Shown here piece after piece: positions 14,034 through 27,768 of a stretch of DNA of 64,000 bases. How positions within the stretch are numbered: the first letter of the stretch is position 1; every line of letters starts with the position of its first letter. This stretch comes from Tenebrio molitor. Lineage: Eukaryota; Arthropoda; Insecta; Coleoptera; Tenebrionidae. Location of the stretch: positions 6,262,001 to 6,326,000 of the forward strand of contig NC_091050.1 in assembly GCF_963966145.1 (NCBI RefSeq), given 5' to 3'. The translations under genes and the position numbers were made by a program. The notes beneath the pieces are model-generated. The model was not told where the DNA came from. It searched no databases and worked only from the letters and a program-made list of their open reading frames with translations.

Positions 14034-17000
14034 CCCCAGATAATCTAATCGAAGGATATGTATTATCAAATATGTTTCAAAAAAAGCCTATCTTTGTGAT
14101 GAAGAAAGAATAACGTAAACAAGTTTTTTAACTCCTTCGTGGCTTTTGAGCACTGGTATAAAAAGTGAGTCTGAAATTTTCCAAGAAATCTGCCATGAAT
14201 AACATTACTAAAAATTGTTCATACTCTAGGAAAGTCCGAATAAATTGGTACATGTTAACATGTTGTTAATATGTTGATATTTGTAAATCAAAAATTTTGA
14301 ACGCAAAAAGTTTGAATTACATTTTTTCAATTAAGTAAGACTAAAATTTACTAAAAAGTTGGAATATAAAACGTATTTCAAGGATTTTGTGATAATAGAC
14401 ACCAATAATTATAGTCAGAGATTATAATTAAATGAAATTAAAATGATTGTTATAATGTAGATACGTATTTATTGATCTGACCCACCATCCACCTGGTGAC
14501 ACGACATGCAGACTCGATGAATTCATCATTTCGGATATTACTATCAAGTAATGATAAACAATTTATTGTGAAAACCGAATGTAAATAAGTCATATTATCC
14601 TAAAGGTCCTTTTAAGACCGGCCCACCCTGCGATTACTATTATCGTGGTTATTATTGTTTGTTGAAAACGATTTTTGAATGCTAATTTTAAAAGAATGTG
14701 TATTTGCGCGTTAATTTTGAGCTGAATGTCACGAAATTAACGCCTTGGATCTGATGTTAAATTTTGCTCTGAATTCATGTGCATCCTGTTAGGAGATTCT
14801 TTATTTAGATCTGGAATACATTGTGACGAAATCCGTATCCATTAAATTTGGATAAACTGAAATTAAGAGCAAAGCGTGCAACATCCTCATGTACCATTAA
14901 CTCATAATAAACGAACGACTTTAATCACAGACGACTCACCCGTAAATGACACAGATGTGAATTTAATGCGCTATTTTCATTCCAGTAAAAATTTAGATTA
15001 AAAAAAAATTACCAGACGAATTACGGCAAATGTGGTTGCTCCAAATTTCACTTTTACTTTCCCATCATTTCGCAAGAAAAATTGTTTTCAAAATTTCAAT
15101 GTAGTCACTTCGTACTATTAGATAAGAATGAATTGTCTTTCGGAATTTACGCATTGCGTTGGTATACTTTACATGTCATTGTCTTTTCGTTTCTATTTAC
15201 CAAGAGGGAAAATGTGAATAGTGATTAATGACGGCTTAGACTACTGTAAAAGATTTTTACATACAATTTCAACAACATTAGGGACAAAGTAAAGAAAAAC
15301 CTGAAATTGTGGGACTTAATTATTGTTTGAGTCTGTCATTAAAACGAGCCGGTGGTATTGTTTCGGTTTGCTCTCACGACATTATTAATGTTTATTAAAG
15401 ATATTACGAAAATTTGTCGACAAAGGGAAATAAGTGTGTTATGGGAGATTGCCTCAAAAGAAAAAACTGTAACGACGAAGATGTTCTAAAAAAATAAGAA
15501 TGAACAGTACCCGAGCATCGTTCTTGCTTTCGCATGAATTATTTAAATTTTTTGATGATAAAGATCTTGTTCAGACGTTATAACATCCATTATTGTTATG
15601 ATGCGAGAAGAAAATAAAAGTTCCTTCATTTTAATGTCATAGACGCACTGGAAAATCTTTTATGTCTACTAAAACAATTCAATGTATAAACTGACGACAG
15701 AGGAAGTGGTTAAAACTGAATACATTTTCTTTGCGGCTTAGGATAATGGGATAGCCACACATGTTGCACAAAAGGAAGTAGAACAGTAATCGCTACTAAG
15801 TTGAATACCTAAAATCAATTTAAATAAGACAATCTGTAATTATGTTTACAGTTTTTTGGAAACTTTAGGTCACACCTAGCTCTACAAGTGAACTATATTT
15901 GACCGTAGCCGGTCAAGTTGTAATCATTCAATTCAGATTAAATACAATTAGATTAGATACAATTGTGTCGTTGGTATTTTGCCAACATTAATAAATGTGA
16001 TAAATATTGGTTACAACAGTGATATTGTGTTGTTTTCTGGTTCATTTAAATGCAAGAGAGCCGCCACAAAAGCCATAGTAATTTTCTTATGCATCAATTA
16101 AACTTATTCAAAATTAAAAAACTATTTTTAAAGTTATATAATTTGATATCCAATCGATGATAACTGAGTGCACACCGGTTTTCGAATTTTTTATAAATAA
16201 ACCAAAGATAATTAAAGCAGAACAATATTTCTATTTATTTTAATTTTTTTCAGTTTACATATTTAACATTTATGGAACTACAAAAATATAATTAAATAGA
16301 ATATTATACTTCATGCAAAACCAAAAAAATTGAACTAAAATAACTAAAATCCAAACAAAATATGAATTATAAACTTTTATTTCATTTCGCATTTTTCTTC
16401 AGGAAATATGATTTCAAAAAATATAAAATGTCCACTAAACAATTACTTAATCTTGTTTTTATTCTAGACTCAACTTATCTTCTTCCTTGAAAGCATTTAA
16501 AAACTTGGAACTTACATTTTTTAGTTCATTTTACAGAAATTCAAATATGCCTTCAGCCCTTCACTTGCATCTTGCAGCCCTGAGGCGAGAATTTTTACAT
16601 ATTAATTAGTAATAGTAATAGTATCTAATCTATTACTGGTTGTAAATTTAAAAACCAGTTTTGGAATTTTACAAATTAAAAAAAAACAGTTTTTAAAAAC
16701 CAACACACACGGTAGTGCACATTGTATTTTTGTCCACCATGTTTCGAATTTACCATCAAGTTACCAACTGTTAAGAAATGTTTTAACTGCCATATAGTTT
16801 TCTCTTTTTAGCTTTCAATAATATAGTCTGATCAGTAATTTATGATGTATTGGCACAATTATATAATTTTTGAGCCTGTTTAAGTATGTATTACATCACA
16901 GTAAGAAACCTTTAGTGTTAAAATTAGTTAATCTTTATGATTAAAAACATAACAATTGGTGGCAATAGTTTTCTTACGATTAAGGAATTAAACTAAATAT

Positions 17001-19596
17001 TTCATACTCTGATTTTTTGTGTTAATTTGATTTAAAATGTGTATTATATTGCTGCATCACGTCATTGTCAGAGGTCAAATTTGTGATTAAAGTAAATAAA
17101 TCTTTTATGGCAGTTGACACTGTAGCAGATAAATATATTATATAACAAAAAGAACCACCAATCAATAATATAATTTTGTTGATGTGTCAACACTGCAAGT
17201 AGATAGTAGTTTTGAAGTTACAAGTAACATAGTAGTTTTTGAAACGTGATCGTGATTGCAATCTCTCAGCATCTTGGTTTTAATATGTACAAATATATTT
17301 TTATTACTTATTAAGTGTAAGTTGAATTAACGACTAATTCTTGGAAATAAATAATTTAGTTGGATCATAATGCGACTAGTACGAGTGGTGCCTGCAACAT
17401 ATTTAATATCTATTAAAAACAACATAACAACAACAAATAATTACAAGTTTATCTAAGTAAAGATGTGTTAATGGTGCATATGGCAGACGGCCTTCAGTGT
17501 ATCAGTTTACTCTGTACAAATTATTTATCTCCCTTTTTATAAGAATAACTGCATTGTTCACGTTTATCTTGAACCACAAGATCAATATGAATTTATTTCT
17601 GGTCGATATGATTTAGATTCACTTGGATCAAATAACATGGCCTGACCAGTGTGGAACTCAATGCAAAAAAAAGATAAACAATCTATTAATAGGTGAATTG
17701 TTGACGTTTGGCGCAGCTTGGACTAAGTGCTTGTAAATTTTAGAAAATATGACACATACCGTAGGTATCACGTGTAAAAAATAGACGAATTCTCGGGTTA
17801 CATTTCCGTTATTTTAGTACCGGTTTGTCATTTCCTGTGTATTAATGACATAGGGCATGGTTGTGTGTGATAAACTCGTTTCGAAATAGGTGATACCATA
17901 ACATCACTACGATAATATTAATTTGATATGTCCCGTTTGTTAGAAAAGTATGCATTTTTAATACAAAGAAATCTGTACAAATATTATGCGAGACGATACA
18001 GTTTGTAAATAACCTTTTATTAATCCGGATGTTAGTCTTGATGCAGTATTCGCACCGACATCAAATAAGATTATGGAATTTTATTTCGCTATAATTTGTT
18101 GATAAAAATCGGCTATTCGTAGTTAAAGACGAAATAGTGACGCACAGGAATTTACAGAGAAATTTAATGGCACGCATCTGCACCTAAAAAGAACGATAGA
18201 TGTAATCTGACCGGAAACGGATATGATTACATTATTTTAATATGTGCAGAATGAAACAGTTTAGGTGCGAATGCATGCACTTTTAATGAGAGGAAGGGAG
18301 CTAGAAAATCGTCCGATGATAATCTCGATATATCCTACTTATATTATTTATGTCTTAAAAGCAGGAAAGATTGAATTAGGAGGGAAGTTGGCACCGGAAG
18401 TGGTTTTATGAATGGATTCTATTTACGTTCGACGTGTTTTCGTTCACTGGCAATGAGGGGGGTTTATCCATTCAGACTGTCTATACTTTTGTGAATGAAT
18501 AAAAAAAATATGTTTCACAACGACATTGCAGAATTCTATCCCTAGGTACCTCGCACTACAGACGACTTGTATAAAAACTACGCTATTATTAGGTTTTTAA
18601 TCTTTATTTTCAGTGGAAAATCTCACGCATATAATATCCATTAAGTTTATTTACTAATGAGTTCCTAGTAAATACTAGTTTAATGTGCTGAACTTTTAGG
18701 AAAACTGCTATTCCGCTGAATGTCAAACTCGTAGGATTTGATATTCTCTAACCTGGCAAGTGGGCCTCATTTGGATTTTCCGTGTTTTGGTCGAAAAATC
18801 GAATTTAAGCCAATAAAAATATATATTTACATGTAATTTCAAAATTGTGCCGATTTGGGGACTACATTTGTGTAATTTTTAACTCTGTTTAGAGAAACTG
18901 CCATTGAAAAATCTGCTTTAATTTTTTTTTTGTTAGTTACTAAGTTACATGATCCGGTTAAATAAATATTATATTCTGTATTTGGATAATTTTGAATTGG
19001 ACAAATATTTTCTAAAATGAATTGACCTACCTACCTTATTTGTGTACATTGAGAGTACATATTAAAACGCATCCTTCTTGTGGATTAACAATAAATCCAT
19101 GTTTGTGCAAGATAATAATACCAAACATCGAACGGCTGTAACAGTAAGATTCTATTGATAAGGTTGGAATTTATGTATTGGATTGAGTAACAAAAATTTC
19201 GCGCCTGATACCCCAAGCTAACTGAATCATATAGGAAGTTGTCTGGAGATTTTTGTGCCATATATCTTCATTATTACCATATTTAGTTTAAATTTATGTT
19301 AACAGCCAAAGCAAAGTGAGATAGATCCTTACTATAAAAAAACAAAACAGAAAAAGACTGATATTTTACTCATTTCAACGGTAAGTTGTAAATCCAGCCA
19401 CCTACGACCTCGTGAATACATATTGTAGCGACTTTCAACAGAAACAAAAATGTTTAGTAATGTTGGCCGAAGTCCACGCACAGTCTGAGTACTTTTAATT
19501 TTTAGTTTTGAGTAGAATGCTATAGAGATAAAAGAAATTGTCAAGAACAAATGAAAAAAATACATTTATTCTTTAATCAAATAAAACTGAAACATA
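14034..19596. other. Intergenic, nothing recognised
   Basis: About 5.5 kb of AT-rich DNA with no ORF of note, no tRNA-like box, and no inverted repeat that I could see. Confidence 0.5.
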
Positions 19597-19599
19597 TTA

Positions 19600-20042
19600 T
19601 ACAGTATTTCAGGAGTGATAATGAGCTCGGCGGAATTGAAAATGCAACCCACAATACATTTCCAAAGTTAACGTGGCTGTTTTAAATATCGTCTCTATTG
19701 TCTTAAAATGAAATTATGAATCCACGATGGCTTTGTTTCCAATAATTTTATTGTCACAACTAACATTTACGAAAAAGTTAAAATACGACAATTAAAATGA
19801 TCCTGATTAAAGGCAAATGTAATAAAAATGCTTCTTACGGTGCAGACAACGAACATTTTCCCAAAAACTCTGTTTTTCACAATTTCATTTAACCAAGCGA
19901 ATATGACATTTATGTCAAAATTTACGAAATTGCACAGTCAATTATGTTTTACGTTTTTTAAATCAAAAAACAAATATCCACGTCAGCTTTCCAAACGTAT
20001 TGTGGGTTGCATTTTCCATCCGTCACTCTTGATGCAGCTTTA
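19600..20042. mobile_element. Short TIR element (MITE), ~440 bp
   Basis: The left end (ACAGTATTTCAGGAGTGATA, then a block containing AAAATGCAACCCACAATAC) recurs inverted at about 19978-20040 (GTATTGTGGGTTGCATTTT). A third, single end of the same family lies at 59165-59243. Small ORFs on both strands are incidental. Non-autonomous. Confidence 0.65.
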
Positions 20043-20888
20043 ATCGTAGACACAGAAACAATGGTTTATATTCCTATTCACTCCTCACAAAAATTTAAAT
20101 TATTTGTTTACTGAGAAATGATTTATATTGTTATCGTTAGAAATTGAGGTGAAACTAATATGTTAAAATCCGTTTGTTTAGATTAAGTGCTCTTTATTTT
20201 TTTTGCTTCGAATTATCTAAATTGTCGACAGCTATACAGGAAATACGTTGCAAATCCAGGAAGCAATTTTTAGGAAAGAATTTTATACAATTATATTTTT
20301 ATCTACGTAGTAAAAATGGGGGTACTAAATAAATTCTACATTGTTTGTAACAGTTAACAAATTTATTTTAATTTTGCATGGTTACAAAAATACTTACTAA
20401 ATATTAGATACATAAATTTTTTTTTTTGTTGAGTGAATATTTTTTTGGAAGTAATTTTTTGTATCTACATTGAATCTTACGAAATTATTTTGGATATCCT
20501 CTAAAATTTCAACTGTTGTTTAAGAAGAACATTAAACATAATGTATCTTGTCTATTGGATTACAAATCTATGACTAGAAATTTACTTATTTTTAAACAGT
20601 TTTGTCAATTGTCGTTTATTATTAAAAAAATATATAAAAGAAGAAAGTTCAGATTAACAAGATGGAAAAATAAAAGTATATAGACTGAAAAGAAAGTATA
20701 AATATTATTGTACATGGTAGTAAAAATGTACGTATCGAAATTTGATTTGAGTTCTTCTGAACTGTAAATATATCTGTTGTATAGTTACAATACAAAATAA
20801 ATCAAAGATGTTTAAGTGGTGCGTTGGTGAATATTAATATATGTTTAAAATGATCTAACGTCTTACGCATTTATGTAGATAATTGAAC
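20043..20888. other. Intergenic, downstream of JHBP gene A
   Basis: AT-rich DNA following the stop of gene A on the minus strand. No canonical AATAAA was found in the first 200 bp. Nothing else recognised. Confidence 0.45.
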
Positions 20889-22640
20889 CTAATTAGGAAA
20901 TACTGTTTCAAACGGGAAGTTTTGGAAATTTTTATTATATATTTCCGTGAATGCTGTGCTTACTAAATCGTTTATTAGCGGCTTCAGAACCACAAAGCCT
21001 GGCTGCCATGCGGTGTTTATGATCCAGTCCAAAATATTTTCTGCAAAAAATACATCTTATTTGAGAATTTATATTTGATCAATTTATTTTTTTTAAATTG
21101 ACAGTTAATTTAAAATTATGTAGTTTTGGTCAACCGTAACTGACCTATATCTTGATTAAGCTTTTAGGTAGGATGTGATTCAGTCTTACAGACAATCATT
21201 ATTGTAAAAAGTAAGAATGTATTATACAGTGCCTGCCAAAAGATTAAAATAGTGGAAATATTTTCTTTACCGTTGAGCTTTCGAAAAGAACTTGGAAAAG
21301 TCAATTTTAAGAAAAACATTTTTTTTGCAAAAGTTGTATTTTCCACCCTTTCCCTGCAATGACATCATCGCCATTTTTTAATTGAAAATATTAGCGTTTT
21401 CTGTCTTGTATAATCAATTACATATTTATTATACATTCCTTTGAAGTAATTTAATAAACAGTGCTTTTAGAAACGTAAGTAGATTATGTTTTTGCAAGTT
21501 TGTATATTATATTGCCTATATCTTGCATAACATTAGGAAAAGTACCTACTCAGTACTCACCAACAATAGTTCTTCCTCCGGCTAAATGTCCAATGTGTAA
21601 TTTCAATTTGTTGGTAGTTTGCACGTAAAATTCAGCTTTCAGAGGAGGATTAGGTATCGCTTGTCCAAGTGCATTCCTACGAGGCTTTCTTGTAACTTTG
21701 GTAGTTTGTAGGAAATCGAATAAATCTAAATTCCAGGTCCCTTGATTGCTTACTTTGTTACCAAAGAAAGTCCCCTCAATTTCGTATAAACCATTCAGTC
21801 TTTTTTCGGGGAAGAATTGAGTATACTCGATGTAATTTCTATTTAAGTCGGACCTAAAACAAACTCCATCATGTAATGCAGATACATCTTTTGAATGAAT
21901 AATGTACAAATTACTTAAATTTGGTGACTTGAGAAGATGTCCACCCAGACTCGGTAACGTTTCGTAAAACTAATTTATAATTAAAAAAAGGACCTCGACG
22001 CTTTTGGGGAACCTCAGGGGCGAAAAATGGATCAAAAGGCGCGATTCCATAATCTGGCAAGCCTGGAATAATCGTTAATGGAAAATTTTATACCAATGGA
22101 TGTAAAAGTGCTTACCGGACTTAAAGAATCCGTTAAGGGAATTCAACCTATCTTTGACGCAATCGTCGAAAGTTTCTTCCGTCTTCTGACAATCTCCGAA
22201 AAAACTTACTAGAAATGCCATGCATGTTAAATGATATATTAAAGATATTACAAAAATGTTTTTGTTTACAAGTCAGTCGAAAAATATTTGTGAAATTATA
22301 AATTCATTGTTCTATCTAATGGAAAGTGGTTATTATCTCTCCCAATTTCTACAACACGTGTTTTGTGAAGTAACGCATGATTGCGCAACACGTGAAAGCT
22401 GTTTTTTTATTGTGGTAAGTTGATTTTCGTTAATCAAAGCGTTTAACACTTTATTTTAAAACAAAATTGATAGGGATTTTTTTAATTTCAAATAAATAAT
22501 TTACATATTTAAAACATCTTTAAAAACAGTCTATAAGATTATGTATTTAAATAAAGGAACTTACCCAAATCTACTTGACACTCCACACTGACAAACAATA
22601 AAGCCATTACAAAAAGTAACATTCTTTTGTTTGTTGACAT
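20889..22640 (-). CDS. JHBP/takeout-family secreted protein, gene A (rearranged introns)
   Basis: Predicted secreted carrier of a small hydrophobic ligand (juvenile hormone-binding/takeout family). Exons in order: 22640-22565, 22208-22116, 22062-21915, 21853-21561, 21040-20889; total 762 nt = 253 aa. The first exon gives a hydrophobic signal peptide ending near VEC. Cys32 and Cys42 form the family C-x9-C pair. The middle has GWTSSQVTKFK, YTQFFPEKRL and GTWNLDLFDF, close to the takeout consensus; the end ENILDWIINTAW...FPFETVFPN matches the family C-terminus. The intron between exons 3 and 4 is ~61 bp and is needed to keep frame (TKFK to SDLNRN). Exons 2+3 sum to 241 nt, exactly the usual exon 2; exon 4 equals the usual exons 3+4 fused. 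Most divergent member of the cluster. Confidence 0.9.
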
Positions 22641-23608
22641 GTTTATTATTTATTATGAAAAATGTTACAACCGTTAAGACACAATAGAAATAAATGATAC
22701 AGAACCTAAGTGTTAATTAAAACAATTAGTGAACCACCAAGACATTTTAAAAATTAGTTGTTTCTATTCGAAGAAGCAGCGCGCAATGAAAGTGGTATAT
22801 TTTGAATAAGATTACCCCACTTGTAGAGTTATGTTGGATTTTAAGATTCCGGGAATTTATAACCTACTCGTCCAAGTTACTTTCTCCAAGATGGTTGTAA
22901 GATCAGTGGAAAAGTATCAATCAGAAAGTGAATTGGATTTACAACACCAATGATGTATGCATGTATTTTTAAGCACTATACAAAAATGATAAATATGATT
23001 CAATAAAATTGATTCCTTAAAGTAACATAAAATCTCCTTAACTAATTAATTAATTAATTAACAATTTTTTTATGCAGGTACATATCTACTTAAAAAATAT
23101 ATTTACATTAATATTTTAACTTGTTTTAGAACAATCATAAAGTGTATAACAATTTTAATTTAAAAAAATAAGTACAATGATAATTAGATATACACTGCTG
23201 TGCAGAAAAATGGCGTACACCTATTTTTCGCTGCGCTAAGTGGGTCTAGATTGGTTTTGACTTTTATTTGTCAGTGTCAGTTGTGTGTGTTCATTTTCCT
23301 AATATGTAACTAATAGTGACAATCTCACTAACAGTGTATAACATATTTATATATATAATGTTAAAATCCACATTTACAAAGCATAAAATACCAAATTTTT
23401 TTGTTATTCCGGTAAAAAAATAGAATTTATTTTAGGTAGTTATGAATTATTTTATTGCGAACCTCTGTGAGGTAGAAAACATGCTTTTCACTGGTTCATT
23501 TACTGTTGCATACCTTCTCGTTAATAAGATTTTTTTAAAGGACGTTTGTAAAACTAATATAAAATGATTTGAAGGTTGCAGATACGTGCATAATTGCAAT
23601 TATTTGCT
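22641..23608. other. Intergenic, nothing recognised
   Basis: Upstream of gene A on the minus strand; no clear TATA box. Contains a short (TTAA)-type run at ~23041-23062. No gene signal. Confidence 0.4.
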
Positions 23609-24928
23609 GGGGCCAGCTGTTTTGTACTGTAGTTTCAATTTGGTTGTAGGTCGTAAAATTTTATTGGATATTATGAGCGATTAACGGGCACAATGGTTGG
23701 GTTTGAAAAGGTTGGGAAGCGGCGTGTGCCGTTTGCCGTACAATGCAAATATACCAAATGTACCGTATGTTTCAAAAAATTTCTGGTCAAGTAGGTTCTG
23801 AAAAACAAAAGCATTAAAAACGTATGGCGTAACTTGAATATTCAGGTGGAAATGTGTTTATCACAATAATTGTTTTGAATGAACTGTCATAAAATGGCAA
23901 TTTCAAAAAAAGCTTGAGAACGGTTCTTTTCCCCTACGATTCTACGAGAATTCGGGTTGGCCGTTGGCGTTGGCGCCAAGATTTCATATTGCAGTACCGC
24001 GGACGCGCAGACGATCGCTTATTTGCTTCGGATTAAAGTTAGGTTATGTACCCGGCACGGCCGCGCAACAACAACATCAACAAAAGCCATAAAACCCGGG
24101 CAATATGTGTAAACAAGTAATGTAACAACAATAAATAAATAAATAAATAAACAACAATTAACAATAATGTGTTTTAAATTACTCTAGAGCAAGTGTTAAA
24201 AATGATAGCCTTGAGCTTCGATGCACATTGGAAGACTCCTCTTTATCAAGCAGCATGGGTGCAAAAAATTGCCACAAATAACGAAGAGTCTCGCGTGCTG
24301 TAGCCCCATCTTATTGAAAATACCCTTGAGCCAGTTGGAGTTGATTGTGAAAACATGAAGAATGTTGTTCCGGTATCTTTCAGCTGTTACTAAATCTTCA
24401 AGATCTTTTCGAACAATCCTTTGACAAATTGACACTGATAACTCAGTCTGCTGCGACAGTTGCCTGAGAGATAGATAAATGGGGTTCGTCTTCCACGTTT
24501 GACAGTCAATATTTTCCTCAGTACGAAGTTTGGGTCGAGCACTTCTGCTGAACACTGTCACTTTCTCGAAATGTGTGAAGTGTGTGACCATTGGAAAAAT
24601 AAGGTTCAATCATGAATATCTGTTGTTCAGGAGTGAAAATCATTCTCATAGATAACATTTTGCGAACAAAATTATTACGGCAATTAATGACGTTTTTGAC
24701 AGTTCAGTTATTATTTGACAAGCTGCGCCATACGTTTTTAATGTTTTTGTTTTGCAGGACCTACTTGACCAGAAATTTTTTGAAACATACGGTACAATAC
24801 AACCCTGCTTAAAATATTACCTGCTAGTGGTAAACTAGGAGTTATAAGCCCCGCAAGATCTTTAACTTAAAGTACCATAAAATTTTACGACCTACAACCA
24901 AATTGAAATGACAATACATTTAGGGCCA
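23609..24928. mobile_element. DNA transposon with nested inverted repeats and a transposase fragment
   Basis: Two inverted-repeat pairs. The inner pair starts TACCGTATGTTTCAAAAAAT at 23761 and is mirrored up to 24795. An outer pair carries TTTCAATTTGGTTGTAGGTC (23630-23650) mirrored at 24884-24904, with GGGCCAG at both outer edges. A solo fragment of the inner terminus lies at 39974-40030. Inside, on the minus strand (24609-24196), is a helix-turn-helix transposase fragment. Ends and target duplication are not settled. Confidence 0.7.
24196..24609 (-). pseudogene. IS630/mariner-like transposase fragment (HTH region)
   Basis: Open frame of about 137 codons. The stretch SARPKLRTEENID, then SLRQLSQQTELSVSICQRIV and RKDL, resembles the second helix-turn-helix of insect IS630/mariner-like transposases (R-TPENI ... 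LSxRxLAxxxxVSxxTVxRILKxDL). What follows loses the expected pattern and no DDE catalytic block is visible. It lies between the terminal inverted repeats of the 23609-24928 element, which it once mobilised or derives from. Non-functional as it stands. Confidence 0.6.
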
Positions 24929-26146
24929 GTTTACGGAAGCGAAATTAAGTTAATCCTAATCAAATGTGAGATTAACTGAACACGTGATCAGATTGAACCA
25001 ATCGAAGTTTCGGATTCATAGGTTAATCGCGCATTAAAATTGAATTCGAATTGAATATTTAATTTTTAAAATGGTATTTTGGTCTTCGCAAAAGGAATTT
25101 ATTTTCTCTATAAGGTATTATGTATTGAGAAAATAAAATAAAGTAATTCAATGTTCTTATCAGAATAAGAAAAGACAAATATGAAGCGTTATTGAATACA
25201 TTTATGAAAGATTTTTTTTTATAAAAAGTATGTATGTATGTATTTTATTGGTACATAATTGCTAATAAACATTAAGTCGACTCATTTTTATTTTGTGTAT
25301 TCTGTGATTCCATTACAACTTTTATAAAGAGAAGCAACAAATAATGTATTACATTCAGAAAAAAGACAGCAAGACAGAACACTTTGAAGTCTATACATAT
25401 TACCCAAACAAGTATCTATGTGAAATACATGCTAAACTATTTTTTTTTTTATATAAATACATATTCAAAAGAATAATGTTATAAATGTATGGAAAAAAAA
25501 TCCTGTTGATATGTAGTTTTTCTTTAAAAATTAAATTGGTTAGTTTAATGTCAAACATAAGTAAGCTCATCATTATTTATCAGTAATAACTAAGTATGTA
25601 TACAACTGTTGCCTCATAAGTCAGTTGCTAAACTTAAATCTGCATCGACACCGACTGCAGTTTTTCTTGAATGCGGCTGACCTGCCCTTTTAAAATGTCA
25701 ATGACATCGGAACGGAACCAAACAAAAAGTAATGTGATTTTAACAATAACATTCTTTTACTCTTTACTAAACTAACCTAAACGAAATTTGCAATTACATC
25801 CACACGTACAAAAAACGTAACATTAGCCAATCTCCCCACAACAGGAGATTGCAAAACAAGAAACTCTCGATTGCTGCTTTGCTGATATTTAAGCACTACA
25901 GTTATATTAAACATTGCTTAACTGTAAGAAAGTTGATACAGTATGTTCTAAATTCATTAAAAATTTAATATTTTAATTTGCCAAGAACCACATTTGAAAA
26001 GTGAATTCACTGTCTACTCCTTACAAGAGAAAGTGAAAACTTAGACTTTTGTTTAAGTTCATTTATCAAACACACATCAAATCGGCACGAACTTCGGAGC
26101 TGACAGTGTTGAAATTAATTTGTAAATTATTTTTAGTGATTTCAAA
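24929..26146. other. Intergenic, upstream of JHBP gene B
   Basis: AT-rich DNA with a (TATG)n run near 25228-25241. No convincing TATA/initiator pair before gene B. Nothing else recognised. Confidence 0.4.
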
Positions 26147-27768
26147 ATGTTAACTATTTTAATATTTGCTGTTGTTTTGACGTGTTCTGACGCAACGTTG
26201 GATGTAAATACAGTTCGTAAGTACAATTTTAAAACACATACCTAGATATATAATTTAATTAAACTGTATTTTGCTCTACTGTTTTGTTTTAATATTTACT
26301 TCTTATACAATTCCTTTTAGAAATTTTATATATTTCAGGAATAAATTACATATCTGAATACGCGAATACATGAGAATAAAAGTAAAATTTACACGAACAC
26401 GTTTACACGTTAGTTTTTCAAAATATGCATGAACTAATAATATCCTACATGCAATGCACTTCCGCATCGCTCTTTTATGTTGATTGAAGCTTTAAATTAA
26501 ATTATTGTAACAATCACTGATTTGATTGCGCAAAATCTATCCATTATTCATTAACATCATTAACATAACTCTTGATTCCTTTTGTTGAAGAAAAGCAAGG
26601 TCATTGCATGCAGCTATAGGTGGTTGATTAGAGACCGCTGTACATAAGAATTAGTTTTGTAATTTCTTTTGCATGCAGTATGTATATTTTTAGAAATGCG
26701 CCGCTCACATATAATCTTACAATTAAAAAATATTACTTTCACTTATAACAATCACTGCAAAAAGAAGAGAGTATTCAAAGCAAACGATGGAAAGTCGTCA
26801 AGGGCCATTGACATCTTTTTGTCCAATACACTTGCATGTTTAATTTGCATTGCTTACAACTTGGTTTTAACAATTTTCTAGATAATTTAATTTTTTAGCG
26901 CCTTATGTAAAGCAATGTTTCGAGGGTGACCCAAAAATCATTGAGTGTTTTGAAAGTGCAGTCCATCATTTAAGACCATATTTAGCAACCGGCATACCAG
27001 AAATAGAACTTCCCTCAGTAGAACCGTTTCTTATGGATGAATTATCTCTCTCATTGACGACAGGACCAAACGGATACAAAGTGTCTTTGAAGGAAATTGA
27101 TATCTTCGGAGCTAGCAATTTCACGTTATCAAAACTAAAGTTTGTACAGTGTCACTGAAACCTCAATGGTGTAATACTTTCGATTTCTTTTGTATAGATT
27201 GAGTGAAAATGGGAAACCTTTTGAGGCAAGAATCAATATTCCATTACTGAGAATTAATTCAAGATACACGAGCAGTGGAGTGCTCATTATTCTTCCAGCC
27301 AGTGGTAATGGCACATTTAATGCGCAGTTTGGTACGATAATTAACAATTCTCTAATAAACAAAAGCTTAGCTAAAGAATTTTTCCAGAGGACATTAATGC
27401 TGTTGTTAAGGGAATGGTGAGCGTGAATGAAAAGGATAATTTGAAGTTTCTTCATGTTGATGCGCTAAATGTCGATTTAAACGTGAAGAATATTAGAATG
27501 ACTGTAAAAAATATTTACAAAAATAACAGGATTCTAAGTAAGTTTTACGAAAATCATTTATCCATTTGTATTTATTGCTTTGGTTTTAGCCGAAGCGATT
27601 AACTTATTTTTGAGAGAAAATGGACAGGAAGTTTTCAAAGTTATGAAACCTCAGCTAAGGAAGAAATTGTCAGCTCTTTTCATGAGTATCGCAAACAAGC
27701 TTTTAACACATTTACCGATCGATGTATTTTATGTGCCTCTATCTAAACAAACGAACAAATCGACTTAA
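26147..27768 (+). CDS. JHBP/takeout-family secreted protein, gene B
   Basis: Predicted extracellular lipid/hormone carrier. Exons 26147-26216, 26899-27139, 27198-27331, 27388-27537, 27590-27768; sum 774 nt = 257 aa, intron phases 1-2-1-1. Signal peptide MLTILIFAVVLTCSDA. The mature N-terminus has PPYVKQC with Cys30 and Cys40 (C-x9-C). RPYLATGIPEIELPSVEPF is the family LRPxLxxGIPELxxPxxEPL block; exon 3 carries the strand-rich GVLIILPASGNGTF segment. The C-terminus (KPQLRKKLSALFMSIANKLL) is followed by a polar tail longer than in its neighbours. The second donor is GTTTGT, weaker than the others, but the only one that keeps frame. AATAAA at 27871-27876 is a good poly(A) signal. Same strand as genes C and D downstream. 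Confidence 0.92.

Noticed and set aside
21550..21909. Reading 21909-21550 as one continuous coding block
   Set aside because: The first ~18 codons of that frame do not fit the family; a 61-bp intron (21914-21854) restores TKFK-SDLNRN and the correct frame.
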